Part shown: piece by piece, positions 1 to 5,642 of the stretch
Layout of the letters: the number at the start of each line of letters is the position of its first letter
How positions within the stretch are numbered: position 1 is the stretch's first letter
NCBI GenBank assembly: GCA_964622375.1
Contig: CAZUQA010000035.1
Span: 1 to 14,721, forward strand
Reading direction: 5' to 3'
Length of the DNA: 14,721 bases
Source: CAZUQA01 sp964622375
GTDB lineage: Bacteria > Bacillota_I > Bacilli_A > Erysipelotrichales > Erysipelotrichaceae
Translations under genes and position numbers: made by a program
Notes under the pieces: model-generated
Told to the model about the DNA's origin: nothing
The model's database searches: none
What the model saw: the letters and a program-made list of their open reading frames with translations, nothing else

Positions 1-92
1 TTGAAGGGGCAGTTTGTAAGATAAAAAAAGTAAAACGAGTGCATTATGGACGTTGTGGATTCGCATTATTAAAACAAAAAATTTTATCTTAA
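1..92 (+). CDS. ISL3-family transposase, C-terminal end (partial)
   Basis: Only the last 30 codons are present; the gene enters from the left edge and ends at TAA 90-92. The readable residues begin EGAVCKIKKVKR and continue VHYGRCGFALLKQKILS. This matches what I know of the C-terminus of ISL3-family (IS204/IS1001/IS1165 group) DDE transposases, which end in an EGxVNKIKxxKRxMYGRxxFxLLxxKvL pattern. The E of EGxV is usually the last acidic residue of the catalytic triad. The assignment rests on this short motif alone. I cannot tell whether the rest of the element is intact outside the window. Cys stands where Asn is usual in the EGxVN motif, which could be natural variation or decay. Confidence 0.72.
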   Translation, partial: EGAVCKIKKVKRVHYGRCGFALLKQKILS

Positions 93-115
93 ATCAACCT
101 AATTGAATAAGAGCC
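1..115 (+). mobile_element. ISL3-family insertion sequence, right end
   Basis: Includes the transposase 3' end plus 23 nt of non-coding DNA. ISL3-family terminal inverted repeats commonly begin GGCTCTT, so a right end should finish with AAGAGCC. Here the sequence ATTGAATAAGAGCC ends at 115, at the short distance after the stop codon expected for this family. The family usually makes 8-bp target duplications, so 116-123 would be the right copy. The left end lies outside the window, so neither the inverted repeat pairing nor the duplication can be checked. AAGAGCC also occurs at 325-331, so the exact end is uncertain. Confidence 0.6.
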
Positions 116-318
116 TCACCTTTTCAAATTACACCAGTTATGAAGCTAGTTTAGAATAACCAGAGATTTTCCATTATGCTGTTTTGAATTATTCTTTTTA
201 GGAAATTTTTTGCTTGAATCACTCTTTCTTTTAGACACTAAATCACTCAAAACACCTTAGTAAAATATGGAGGCAAACTATATAAGTAATTATGTAGTAT
301 TTACAAAGTATGGCATAT

Positions 319-345
319 TAAGAAAAGAGCCACCATGGTGGTCTT
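319..345 (-). terminator. Probable terminator after the 169-aa membrane protein gene
   Basis: A perfect 12-nt palindrome, CCACCATGGTGG (330-341), lies just beyond the stop codon of the minus-strand gene ending at 344. On the minus strand it is followed by CTCTTTTCTTA, a T-rich run. The stem is only 4-5 bp once a loop is allowed, so it is a weak terminator. On the plus strand it is followed by TCTTACTTTTTCTT and could work there too. Confidence 0.45.
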
Positions 346-853
346 ACTTTTTCTTAAAAGGATTGCGGAATACTAACTTTGAGCCTTTATTCACTCTTTC
401 GGTAATCGCTCTACTCTCTTTTTCTTTAAGTAGTTTCATTAAGCAGCGATAAGCCTTATTAATTATGAAAGTGTCTTTATATAACACTTCACCATCAGTA
501 AGACGCAACATTATACTATCCGCTCCGGATTTCCCGGCTTTACAGCTCCACTCTTCTATTTCCTCAAAATTGATTTTACGGACCTTTTCGCTATCTACTT
601 CGTAGATTACAAGAAAACCCTGATAAATGTCCATAACTTTTCTATCGGGTAAATTAACACTGACGTACCATGCCATTAACAGAAAAAATACACCTAAAAC
701 CACTAAAGGCCAAATCATGGTGATACACAAAACCACCGAAATAGCCATGACAACATAAATTGTCAGCTTCGGTTTAAAAGTGATCTCTTTAAGCGGTTTG
801 CCCAAATCACCCAGCTCTTGTGGTGTTACATATTCATTTTCTTTTATATTCAT
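344..853 (-). CDS. Small two-helix membrane protein with a C-terminal PH-like domain (hypothetical)
   Basis: Encodes 169 aa that I do not recognise as a named family. A short hydrophilic N-terminus (1-28) is followed by two closely spaced hydrophobic helices (about 29-47 and 49-65). A soluble domain of alternating beta-like stretches follows (about 68-150), then a basic tail ending NPFKKK. The run DRKVMDIYQGFLVIYEV...VRKINFEEIEEW resembles bacterial PH-like domains attached to two transmembrane helices, but this is inference from pattern, not a match. The ATG is supported by TAGGAGAG about 5 nt upstream and by an extended -10 promoter (876-884). It is divergent from the 160-aa gene at 935, which has a similar layout. 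The function is unknown. Confidence 0.75.
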   Translation of the reverse strand: MNIKENEYVTPQELGDLGKPLKEITFKPKLTIYVVMAISVVLCITMIWPLVVLGVFFLLMAWYVSVNLPDRKVMDIYQGFLVIYEVDSEKVRKINFEEIEEWSCKAGKSGADSIMLRLTDGEVLYKDTFIINKAYRCLMKLLKEKESRAITERVNKGSKLVFRNPFKKK

Positions 854-875
854 GAAACTCTCCTAAATCCATCCC

Positions 876-884
876 AGTATAGCA
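876..884 (-). promoter_or_regulatory. Extended -10 promoter for the 169-aa gene
   Basis: On the minus strand the sequence reads TGCTATACT, a TGn plus TATACT extended -10 element. It lies about 23 nt before the ATG at 853 and just upstream of the AGGAGA ribosome binding site. No good -35 hexamer lies 17 nt upstream, as is usual for extended -10 promoters. Confidence 0.5.
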
Positions 885-899
885 TGAGTGGCTGAATTT

Positions 900-908
900 T
901 GCTATAAT
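900..908 (+). promoter_or_regulatory. Extended -10 promoter for the 160-aa gene
   Basis: TGC followed by a perfect TATAAT (903-908) forms an extended -10 element without a clear -35. The expected start of transcription, near 915, leaves a leader of about 20 nt that contains AGAAGGG (918-924), 10 nt before the ATG at 935. It lies back-to-back with the minus-strand extended -10, only 15 bp away. Confidence 0.55.
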
Positions 909-934
909 CACCATAGTAGAAGGGTAAGATAACT

Positions 935-1417
935 ATGTTGATGATCGGTTTAGGCGCCTTGGTTGGTGTCGCTGTAATATTCTATCGTTTTTTGGAAAAT
1001 CGCCGAAATAAGGCGAAGCTTACTGAGTTAATTGGCGATGTCAAGTTTGAATGTTTAGATTATGCAAAAACGACAAGCCTGATAATGGCGGTAGCGGCAC
1101 TTTTACCTTTTTCTTGTTTGCTTTATAGTATATTCATTCAAGATGAAACTTTGATTGCCGTTTCTTTGGCTTTCTCACTGATGGCTATCGCTGAAGTGCT
1201 CAATGTAGTTTTTAGTTTCAAGTTTTACTACAGCGACAGTAGCTTTATAATAAAAAACAAAATCATTCGTTATAAGAGTATCCGCGCTATTTTTAAGCGG
1301 GGCGGTATTCCTTTGGGCCGTTATTTACTTCATACCTTCAATGGCGAACAGTTTGATATTAATAAACTACCGGCACAACTGATAAGTGAAAAAGCCAAAG
1401 TACCTATCACTATCTAA
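935..1417 (+). CDS. Small membrane protein with a C-terminal beta-rich domain (hypothetical)
   Basis: Encodes 160 aa of unknown family. Hydrophobic segments lie at about 2-19, 46-68 and 73-95. Residues 97-160 form a basic, beta-rich tail (YYSDSSFIIKNKIIRYKSI, then KRGGIPLGRYLL) reminiscent of a PH-like or lipid-facing domain. ATG 935 is chosen because AGAAGGG lies 10 nt upstream; the in-frame ATG at 941 would be 16 nt away. The gene ends with tandem TAATAA at 1415-1420 and converges on the PTS operon, separated from it by a hairpin terminator. It shares a promoter region with the divergent 169-aa gene, which has the same type of layout. I cannot assign a function. Confidence 0.72.
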   Translation: MLMIGLGALVGVAVIFYRFLENRRNKAKLTELIGDVKFECLDYAKTTSLIMAVAALLPFSCLLYSIFIQDETLIAVSLAFSLMAIAEVLNVVFSFKFYYSDSSFIIKNKIIRYKSIRAIFKRGGIPLGRYLLHTFNGEQFDINKLPAQLISEKAKVPITI

Positions 1418-1428
1418 TAAGAAAAAGA

Positions 1429-1457
1429 AAACAAGCATGAAGCTTGTTTCTATTTTT
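1429..1457. terminator. Bidirectional terminator between the 160-aa gene and the PTS operon
   Basis: An 8-bp perfect stem, AAACAAGC (1429-1436) with GCTTGTTT (1442-1449), has a 5-nt loop, ATGAA. It is followed by CTATTTTT on the plus strand and by TCTTTTTCTT on the minus strand. It lies between two convergent genes and can end transcription from both. The plus-side T run reaches the EIIB stop codon (1456-1458). Confidence 0.85.
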
Positions 1458-1941
1458 ACAGACCGGCTTTTCTCAGGGCTTCCAAGAAATCTATCTCTTC
1501 ACCCAGCGTGGTCATTCTGCTACGCAGTACCCCACCACGAAGTTCGGCAATTTCTCGATACGTAGCTGCGTCTTCGGTGGTTGCTGCGATAGATTTGGTA
1601 ACCATAACATATTTGGTTCCGGCTACCGGAGCCGCATTACCGACGTTAACAACTTCAATGTTAATTCCGCTCTTCAACAGCGCTAAGGCATCAGACGGGA
1701 ATTTTGCGACAACAAACATTGTCTCTCCCTCATGGGCTTTGGCATATTCAATCATTTCCGCGATTGAAAAAATAAGAACTTTCGAACCCCGAGCAGCCAG
1801 TGGCAGAGCCATCTTTTGCAGGGGATCAGCGGCAACTTTATCATTAACGACAATAATTGCGTCAGCTCCTAAACTGTTCATCCAAGTAACAGCAACCTGG
1901 CCATGAATAAGCCGATTATCGATTCTTAAATGCTTGATCAT
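1456..1941 (-). CDS. PTS mannose/fructose/sorbose-family EIIB component
   Basis: Encodes 161 aa, the normal length for a stand-alone EIIB of the mannose family. It is cytoplasmic; it takes phosphate from EIIA and passes it to the sugar entering through EIIC/EIID. The N-terminal IDNRLIHGQV motif carries the phosphorylated His13, matching the family's DxRLIHGQV signature. The GGVLRSR stretch near residues 135-142 is also usual. The ATG overlaps the EIIA stop codon by 1 nt (TAATG) and has a strong AGGAGG 8 nt upstream inside the end of EIIA. It is the last gene of the EIIC-EIID-EIIA-EIIB operon and is followed directly by a terminator. The sugar specificity cannot be read from the sequence. Confidence 0.95.
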   Translation of the reverse strand: MIKHLRIDNRLIHGQVAVTWMNSLGADAIIVVNDKVAADPLQKMALPLAARGSKVLIFSIAEMIEYAKAHEGETMFVVAKFPSDALALLKSGINIEVVNVGNAAPVAGTKYVMVTKSIAATTEDAATYREIAELRGGVLRSRMTTLGEEIDFLEALRKAGL

Positions 1942-2345
1942 TAATTCTTACCTCCTAATAATAGTGAATTTAAGCTAACTATACCATCGCGGGCAACGGA
2001 AATCAAGTTATTTATATCGACATCGCCACCCATCCTTAAACCCAATAATTCTAAGAAAAGAGGTAGATTCATCCCGGGTATTACCTGCACTCCTTCAACT
2101 GCTTTATAAGCAGCCCGATTGCAAGGTGTCCCCCCTAATAAATCGGCTAAAACAATAGCGCCATCACCGGTATCAACTTCATTAATTGCTGCGGTAAGCT
2201 TGACATCAAAGACTTCAGGACTGTCTTCCGGAAATAAAGAAACCGTGCGAACTTGCGTTAGCCCGGCTTCTCCGAATAACATCATAGCTGAGTCAACCAT
2301 ACCGTCCGCCATGTTACCATGACTTATCAGTACGATGCCTAGCAT
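1941..2345 (-). CDS. PTS mannose/fructose/sorbose-family EIIA component
   Basis: Encodes 134 aa. It is a cytoplasmic phosphocarrier that receives phosphate from HPr and gives it to EIIB. The active-site His9 lies in LISHGNMA, equivalent to His10 of E. coli ManX. The conserved LADLLGGTPCNRA loop (around residue 67) is typical of the Firmicutes single-domain form; in E. coli EIIA and EIIB are fused. The ATG at 2343-2345 follows the EIID stop with a 1-nt gap (TAATATG). No good ribosome binding site precedes it, which suggests translational coupling to EIID. The gene overlaps EIIB by 1 nt. Confidence 0.95.
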   Translation of the reverse strand: MLGIVLISHGNMADGMVDSAMMLFGEAGLTQVRTVSLFPEDSPEVFDVKLTAAINEVDTGDGAIVLADLLGGTPCNRAAYKAVEGVQVIPGMNLPLFLELLGLRMGGDVDINNLISVARDGIVSLNSLLLGGKN

Positions 2346-2346
2346 A

Positions 2347-3183
2347 TTACCAAGTAACTAGCTTGAAGAATCCTGCAACAAAGGCAATTGCAGTTACAAT
2401 AAGAATAACAAATAGCGGTGACACTTTTCTGCTCTTAATCAACCAGTAGCAGAATGCAGTTAAGCTAACCGGCAATAAGAACGGCATAATGTTGTTAAGA
2501 ACTTTTTGCAATTCAACAGCTTTTTCAACAACTTCACCAGTTTCACTATTGATCAATGAAGGCAGTTTAATATCAGCTAATTTAACACCACCAAGTAGCA
2601 TTGAAGGAATGAATCCACCAACAACAGTGATACCAAGGATAGTTGCTGCTGTTTGCAACTTGTCAAGAGTTCCCGTACCGCTAACATCGTTAATTACGTT
2701 GATACCTTGTTTGTAACCATAATTGAATAATGGCCAACGAACCAAGAACAGCATTAATCCTGGTAGGATATCAAAGAATAATGAGAACCAATTGCCTTCA
2801 CTTGCCATAGAAGCAGTAAGAATAGCAAATGGCGGAGTAACCAATACAGCTTGCACGGTATCGCCAATAGCAGCTAAAGGACCCATCAATGCAACTTTTA
2901 AGTTATCCCCTACTTCAGATTCGAAGTTTTCTTCCAAGGCAACGTCAGCACCCATAACAAGTGATGAAGCTCCTGGATGTGAATTGTAGAACACCATATG
3001 ACGTTCCAATTGACGGCATTGTTCAACTTCACCTTCATACAATTCTTGAATTACCGGTAACATAGCAAATGCATAACCTGCAGCTTGCATACGTTCGTAG
3101 TTCCAGCACCATTGTAATGCCCAGTTGTGACGAGAGCATGCGCTAGCTATAGCCTTCTTTGAAAGTTTTACGTTTTTAGCCAT
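2347..3183 (-). CDS. PTS mannose/fructose/sorbose-family EIID component
   Basis: Encodes 278 aa, the usual length for EIID. With EIIC it forms the membrane sugar channel. The N-terminal cytoplasmic part has the family signature LSKKAI...QWCWNYERMQAAGYAFAM (about residues 7-41) and RHMVFYNSHPGASSLVMG. It continues with the GPLAAIGDT segment (around 100-108) and ends with hydrophobic C-terminal segments finishing KLVTW. The start lies 2 nt after the EIIC stop (TAATCATG), with AAAGGA about 11 nt upstream inside EIIC. A second EIID at 12783-13622 is about 71% identical when aligned by eye without gaps over 272 residues. The two differ mostly by conservative changes and at the very N-terminus. Confidence 0.95.
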   Translation of the reverse strand: MAKNVKLSKKAIASACSRHNWALQWCWNYERMQAAGYAFAMLPVIQELYEGEVEQCRQLERHMVFYNSHPGASSLVMGADVALEENFESEVGDNLKVALMGPLAAIGDTVQAVLVTPPFAILTASMASEGNWFSLFFDILPGLMLFLVRWPLFNYGYKQGINVINDVSGTGTLDKLQTAATILGITVVGGFIPSMLLGGVKLADIKLPSLINSETGEVVEKAVELQKVLNNIMPFLLPVSLTAFCYWLIKSRKVSPLFVILIVTAIAFVAGFFKLVTW

Positions 3184-3185
3184 GA

Positions 3186-3914
3186 TTATGCATTTCCTTT
3201 CGCACTAGTAAATAAAGCTCCGGCGCCAGCACCAACAAGTGCCAAACCGATTGTCGGAACGCCTACATAAGCAAATAAAACGAAGCCTACAACCATGAAC
3301 GGCCAGAATTTTTTGATATCCATGAAGGATAACAATAAAGCAAATCCAACAGCAGGTAGTGATTTACCAACAATTATCAAGCCATCAGAAACCGGTTTGA
3401 AGGAAGTGGCAAAATTTGTGAAAGCTGCGATTTGATCGACGAATAACAATCCGAAGAATACCGGTAGTGCCCGAGAAAGCATCCAAGGCAGGGTTCCGGC
3501 GAGCGTCCACATTTCAAATTTTTTGATACTATTTTTTGCTAATGCTCCATCAGCCAAGTGTTGGAAAACCGTTGTAGTTGCCCGTCCCAAAATATCCATT
3601 TGGGTCATAAGCAATGCTAGACCAACAGCAACAGTGAATCCTTCTTCATAGCTTCCGCTTTTAGCTGCAATAACAGTACCGAAAATTGCACCAGTTACAT
3701 AGTCAGGTATAGTAGCTCCACCATAAGTGTAGAATCCAATCCCCATCAGTGTACAAGTAGCACCAATTTCAAAACCTAATCTTGGATTACCAACAACGAC
3801 ACCTGCAATAACACCACATACCAATGCAGTTCTTACCCCAATACCACTTAGAGCCAGAACCATAGCGATTCCTGACCATAAGCCGAGAATTAGGGCAACC
3901 AAAAATGTATTCAT
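3186..3914 (-). CDS. PTS mannose/fructose/sorbose-family EIIC component
   Basis: Encodes 242 aa of almost continuous hydrophobic helices. It is the integral-membrane EIIC subunit, similar in layout to AgaC/ManY-type proteins. It begins MNTFLVALILGLWSGIA, so the first helix starts at the chosen ATG. The GNPRLGFEIGATCTLMGIG stretch (about 42-60) is typical of the family. A GGGAGG ribosome binding site (minus strand, 3926-3931) lies 11 nt upstream, slightly far but the only candidate. It is the first gene of the four-gene operon and is transcribed from a TTTACT-17-TATAAT promoter with a cre-like box. The substrate is not determinable; mannose, fructose, sorbose and amino sugars are all transported by this family. 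Confidence 0.93.
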   Translation of the reverse strand: MNTFLVALILGLWSGIAMVLALSGIGVRTALVCGVIAGVVVGNPRLGFEIGATCTLMGIGFYTYGGATIPDYVTGAIFGTVIAAKSGSYEEGFTVAVGLALLMTQMDILGRATTTVFQHLADGALAKNSIKKFEMWTLAGTLPWMLSRALPVFFGLLFVDQIAAFTNFATSFKPVSDGLIIVGKSLPAVGFALLLSFMDIKKFWPFMVVGFVLFAYVGVPTIGLALVGAGAGALFTSAKGNA

Positions 3915-3940
3915 ATAAATAAATACCTCCCTTACTTGTC

Positions 3941-3969
3941 ATTATAGACAAGCCCCCTTGAAAAGTAAA
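3941..3969 (-). promoter_or_regulatory. Promoter of the EIIC-EIID-EIIA-EIIB operon
   Basis: On the minus strand, -35 TTTACT (3964-3969) and a perfect -10 TATAAT (3941-3946) are separated by exactly 17 nt. Transcription should start near 3934, just upstream of the GGGAGG ribosome binding site. Confidence 0.75.
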
Positions 3970-3978
3970 GCGTTTTCA
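3965..3978. promoter_or_regulatory. cre-like operator (probable CcpA site) over the -35 of the PTS promoter
   Basis: GTAAAGCGTTTTCA matches the catabolite-responsive element consensus TGWAARCGYTWWCA at 12 of 14 positions; only the first two bases are swapped. It covers the -35 hexamer of the PTS promoter, the position expected for repression by CcpA with HPr-Ser-P. A related LacI-family regulator could bind the same site. No regulator gene lies in the window. Confidence 0.65.
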
Positions 3979-4048
3979 CACATTCATCACATTTTCTTCA
4001 CACAAATTTGCGTTTTTTATTAACTGTGTATTTTTTCTGATTCATCAC
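3975..4048. repeat. Short direct repeats in the PTS control region
   Basis: TTCACACA occurs at 3975-3982 and 3997-4004, exactly 22 bp apart, about two helical turns. ATTCATCAC occurs at 3982-3990 and 4040-4048, with a partial third copy, ATTCATCA, at 4122-4129. T-tracts of 4-7 nt recur roughly every 20 bp from 3973 to 4056. The repeats lie upstream of both divergent promoters and could be binding sites for an activator or repressor. Their role is inferred from position only. Confidence 0.35.
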
Positions 4049-4073
4049 GTTTTTTTCGAAGCTTGGGTCGTTG

Positions 4074-4102
4074 TTTACTTTATCTAGGAGTTTCGTTATA
4101 AT
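4074..4102 (+). promoter_or_regulatory. Promoter of the 203-aa membrane protein gene
   Basis: The -35 TTTACT (4074-4079) and -10 TATAAT (4097-4102) are separated by 17 nt. Both hexamers and the spacing are identical to those of the divergent PTS promoter. The gene's AAAGGAG ribosome binding site and ATG follow within 30 nt. Confidence 0.75.
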
Positions 4103-4128
4103 TTTTGTGGAAGTAAAGGAGATTCATC

Positions 4129-4740
4129 ATGCAACTAAAAATCAATCATCGATTGAATCAAATACTGATTTTTATGTTATTAAGCAATGTCCTGATCATT
4201 GGCGGTATCGCCTTGTGGAATTATCACTTCATTTTGGATAATTTAGTGATTTTTACCGTCATCATGTTTATTTACAATCTGCTTTGGTCTTTGGGTTTTA
4301 TGATATTAGAAATCAATTGGGATAAGCGCATGATTCAAAAAATGGCAATTAAGGGTGAAATCGCCCTTGCCAATATCACCAAAGCCGAGAAATATACTGC
4401 CATGAAGGACTCACGGGGAAAGCACTATAATATTTGGAAATTTGAAGTGAACTATTGGGATCAAGAAATGAAAAAACATAATGCGGTGTTGTTTGACAAA
4501 CTCAATGCCACTGTTGAAGCTGTGCCTTTAGGAACGGTTTACATCACCAATGATGAAAGCAAACCTCTGAGAAGATTTATCCTGCAAAACATTATCATCG
4601 GAAATATAACGAGCTTAAGACCCTTAGTTTTGAAATACGAAAACAACAAAGCAATAAATATTAAGTACCTCAATGTCTATTACAATGACGGCTTAATTAT
4701 TGAAACCTTTAGTCAGTCGATAAAAGCGGCTCAAGCCTAA
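4129..4740 (+). CDS. Two-helix membrane protein with a C-terminal soluble domain (hypothetical)
   Basis: Encodes 203 aa that I do not recognise. A short basic N-terminus precedes two hydrophobic helices (about 11-30 and 36-60). A soluble domain follows, with alternating short beta-like segments (about 75-150: KGEIALANITKAEKY, WKFEVNYWDQEM, GTVYITNDE). A C-terminal region (155-203) is also beta-rich. The layout of two helices plus a beta domain resembles the two small membrane proteins at 344-1417, although the sequences are not obviously alike. The start has a clear AAAGGAG 7 nt upstream and a strong promoter. It is divergent from the PTS operon with a 214-nt shared control region, which may mean co-regulation, but no functional link can be shown. 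Confidence 0.78.
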   Translation: MQLKINHRLNQILIFMLLSNVLIIGGIALWNYHFILDNLVIFTVIMFIYNLLWSLGFMILEINWDKRMIQKMAIKGEIALANITKAEKYTAMKDSRGKHYNIWKFEVNYWDQEMKKHNAVLFDKLNATVEAVPLGTVYITNDESKPLRRFILQNIIIGNITSLRPLVLKYENNKAINIKYLNVYYNDGLIIETFSQSIKAAQA

Positions 4741-4763
4741 ACCACCCGTCACTATAAAAAACA

Positions 4764-4805
4764 AAAGAGCCGGTATTGCCTTTAGCTAAGCACCCGCCTC
4801 TTTTT
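4764..4805. terminator. Bidirectional terminator between the 203-aa gene and the SIS gene
   Basis: AAAGAGCCGGT (4764-4774) pairs with ACCCGCCTCTTT (4792-4803) through one mismatch and one bulge. The plus strand continues with a T run (to 4805). On the minus strand the stem is followed by TTTTGTTTTTTATAG. It lies between convergent genes. Confidence 0.75.
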
Positions 4806-4844
4806 ACTAAACAAGGAAAATTAACTCAACATTAATAAAATGAT

Positions 4845-5564
4845 CTAGAACATTCTGGCGTATTTTTTTAGGTAGGCCCGACCCTTAGAATTGTCCGCAT
4901 CAACATTGCCGCTGACTAAAGCCGGAACTTCAACACCCTTTTCTACTAAATACTCGGCTACTGCTACGGTCATCGCGCCGCAAATAACACTGTTGGCAAT
5001 CGAAGAAGTAGGATACATCGGCGCATACACTCCTTCTACCTTAGTAGCAGCATCCCCCCACTCCCCACAGTTGTCAATGACAACATCAGCTAAATCCATC
5101 AACTTTTTGCCGCTGCTGTGTCGTGAACTTTCCGCACTGGAATGTTTAATGCTGGTGATTCCGATAACCCGAGCTCCGACATTTTTAGCGTATAAAGCAA
5201 TCTCCACCGGATAAGCATTACGTCCGGAGTTAGAAGCAATTAAAACTGTATCCCCGGCGCTTATTCCAAATAGTTCGGCTAGTATCGGGGCATAACCTTC
5301 CAGTTTTTCTAAAGCACTGCTTTTTGTCGGATGGGTGGTTAAGGTCAACTCATCGACCAATATCGGCTTTACAAAAGCTAAACCACCGGCCCGGGCATAA
5401 AACTCTTCGGCTACGGTATGAGAATGTCCGGAGCCGGTAACAAAAAACTTATGATCGGCAATAAAACTCTCCGCTATTAAAGCAGCGGCTTTCTTAATAT
5501 TCTCGCTTTGACTGTCCTTGATATTTTCAATCAGTTTAAAAGCGATATCAAATGTATCAATCAT
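4845..5564 (-). CDS. UPF0309-type SIS-domain phosphosugar-binding protein
   Basis: Encodes 239 aa, close to the usual ~245 aa of the UPF0309/COG4821 family, which is predicted to bind or isomerise a phosphosugar. Family motifs in order are FVTGSGHSHTVAEEFYARAGGL (from about 41), KSSALEKLEGYAP (81-93), the SIS loop SNSGRNAYPVEIALYAK (111-127), ITSIKHS and SSRHSSGKKL (146-155), DLADVVIDNCG, and the end LVSGNVDAD (217-225). The exact reaction of UPF0309 proteins is not established. The start is supported by AGGAGG 7 nt upstream. The gene lies 78 nt after the isomerase/epimerase gene, with no terminator between them, but has its own strong promoter under a palindrome. A role in handling the sugar phosphate made by the nearby PTS is inference. 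Confidence 0.88.
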   Translation of the reverse strand: MIDTFDIAFKLIENIKDSQSENIKKAAALIAESFIADHKFFVTGSGHSHTVAEEFYARAGGLAFVKPILVDELTLTTHPTKSSALEKLEGYAPILAELFGISAGDTVLIASNSGRNAYPVEIALYAKNVGARVIGITSIKHSSAESSRHSSGKKLMDLADVVIDNCGEWGDAATKVEGVYAPMYPTSSIANSVICGAMTVAVAEYLVEKGVEVPALVSGNVDADNSKGRAYLKKYARMF

Positions 5565-5581
5565 AATTTCCTCCTGTAAAA

Positions 5582-5610
5582 ATTATAAGGTCATTGCCTT
5601 GTGATTTCAA
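5582..5610 (-). promoter_or_regulatory. Promoter of the SIS-domain gene
   Basis: On the minus strand, -35 TTGAAA (5605-5610) and -10 TATAAT (5582-5587) are separated by 17 nt, 11 of 12 matches to the consensus. It lies between two genes of the same direction, so the SIS gene can be expressed without the upstream isomerase gene. Confidence 0.75.
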
Positions 5611-5614
5611 TCAC
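5601..5614. promoter_or_regulatory. 14-bp palindromic operator over the SIS gene -35
   Basis: GTGATTTCAATCAC is a perfect inverted repeat (6 + 2 + 6) that contains the whole -35 hexamer. A shorter related form, TGAT-GA-ATCA, is seen on the minus strand at 4039-4048 in the PTS control region. The position suggests a repressor site, for example for a GntR- or RpiR-type sugar-phosphate regulator, but no regulator gene is present to support a family. Confidence 0.55.
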
Positions 5615-5642
5615 TTGACCTGATTAAATGCCGAATTGAAGA

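Noticed and set aside
116..343. A remnant gene between the IS end and the 169-aa gene
   Set aside because: All frames on both strands are broken by stops within a few codons, and no motif was recognised; the repeat AATCACTC is too short to mean much.
267..452. A 61-codon plus-strand reading frame overlapping the end of the 169-aa gene
   Set aside because: No ribosome binding site precedes its ATG, it spans the terminator hairpin, and more than half lies antisense to a better-supported gene.
1508..1906. A 132-codon plus-strand frame inside the EIIB gene
   Set aside because: It is antisense to a gene with clear EIIB motifs and a strong ribosome binding site; the frame is a by-product of codon use.
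3915..4128. A sigma-54 (-24/-12) promoter of the kind used with ManR/LevR activators in some Man-family PTS operons
   Set aside because: I found no TGGCAC-N5-TTGCW pattern, while a good sigma-A promoter is present.
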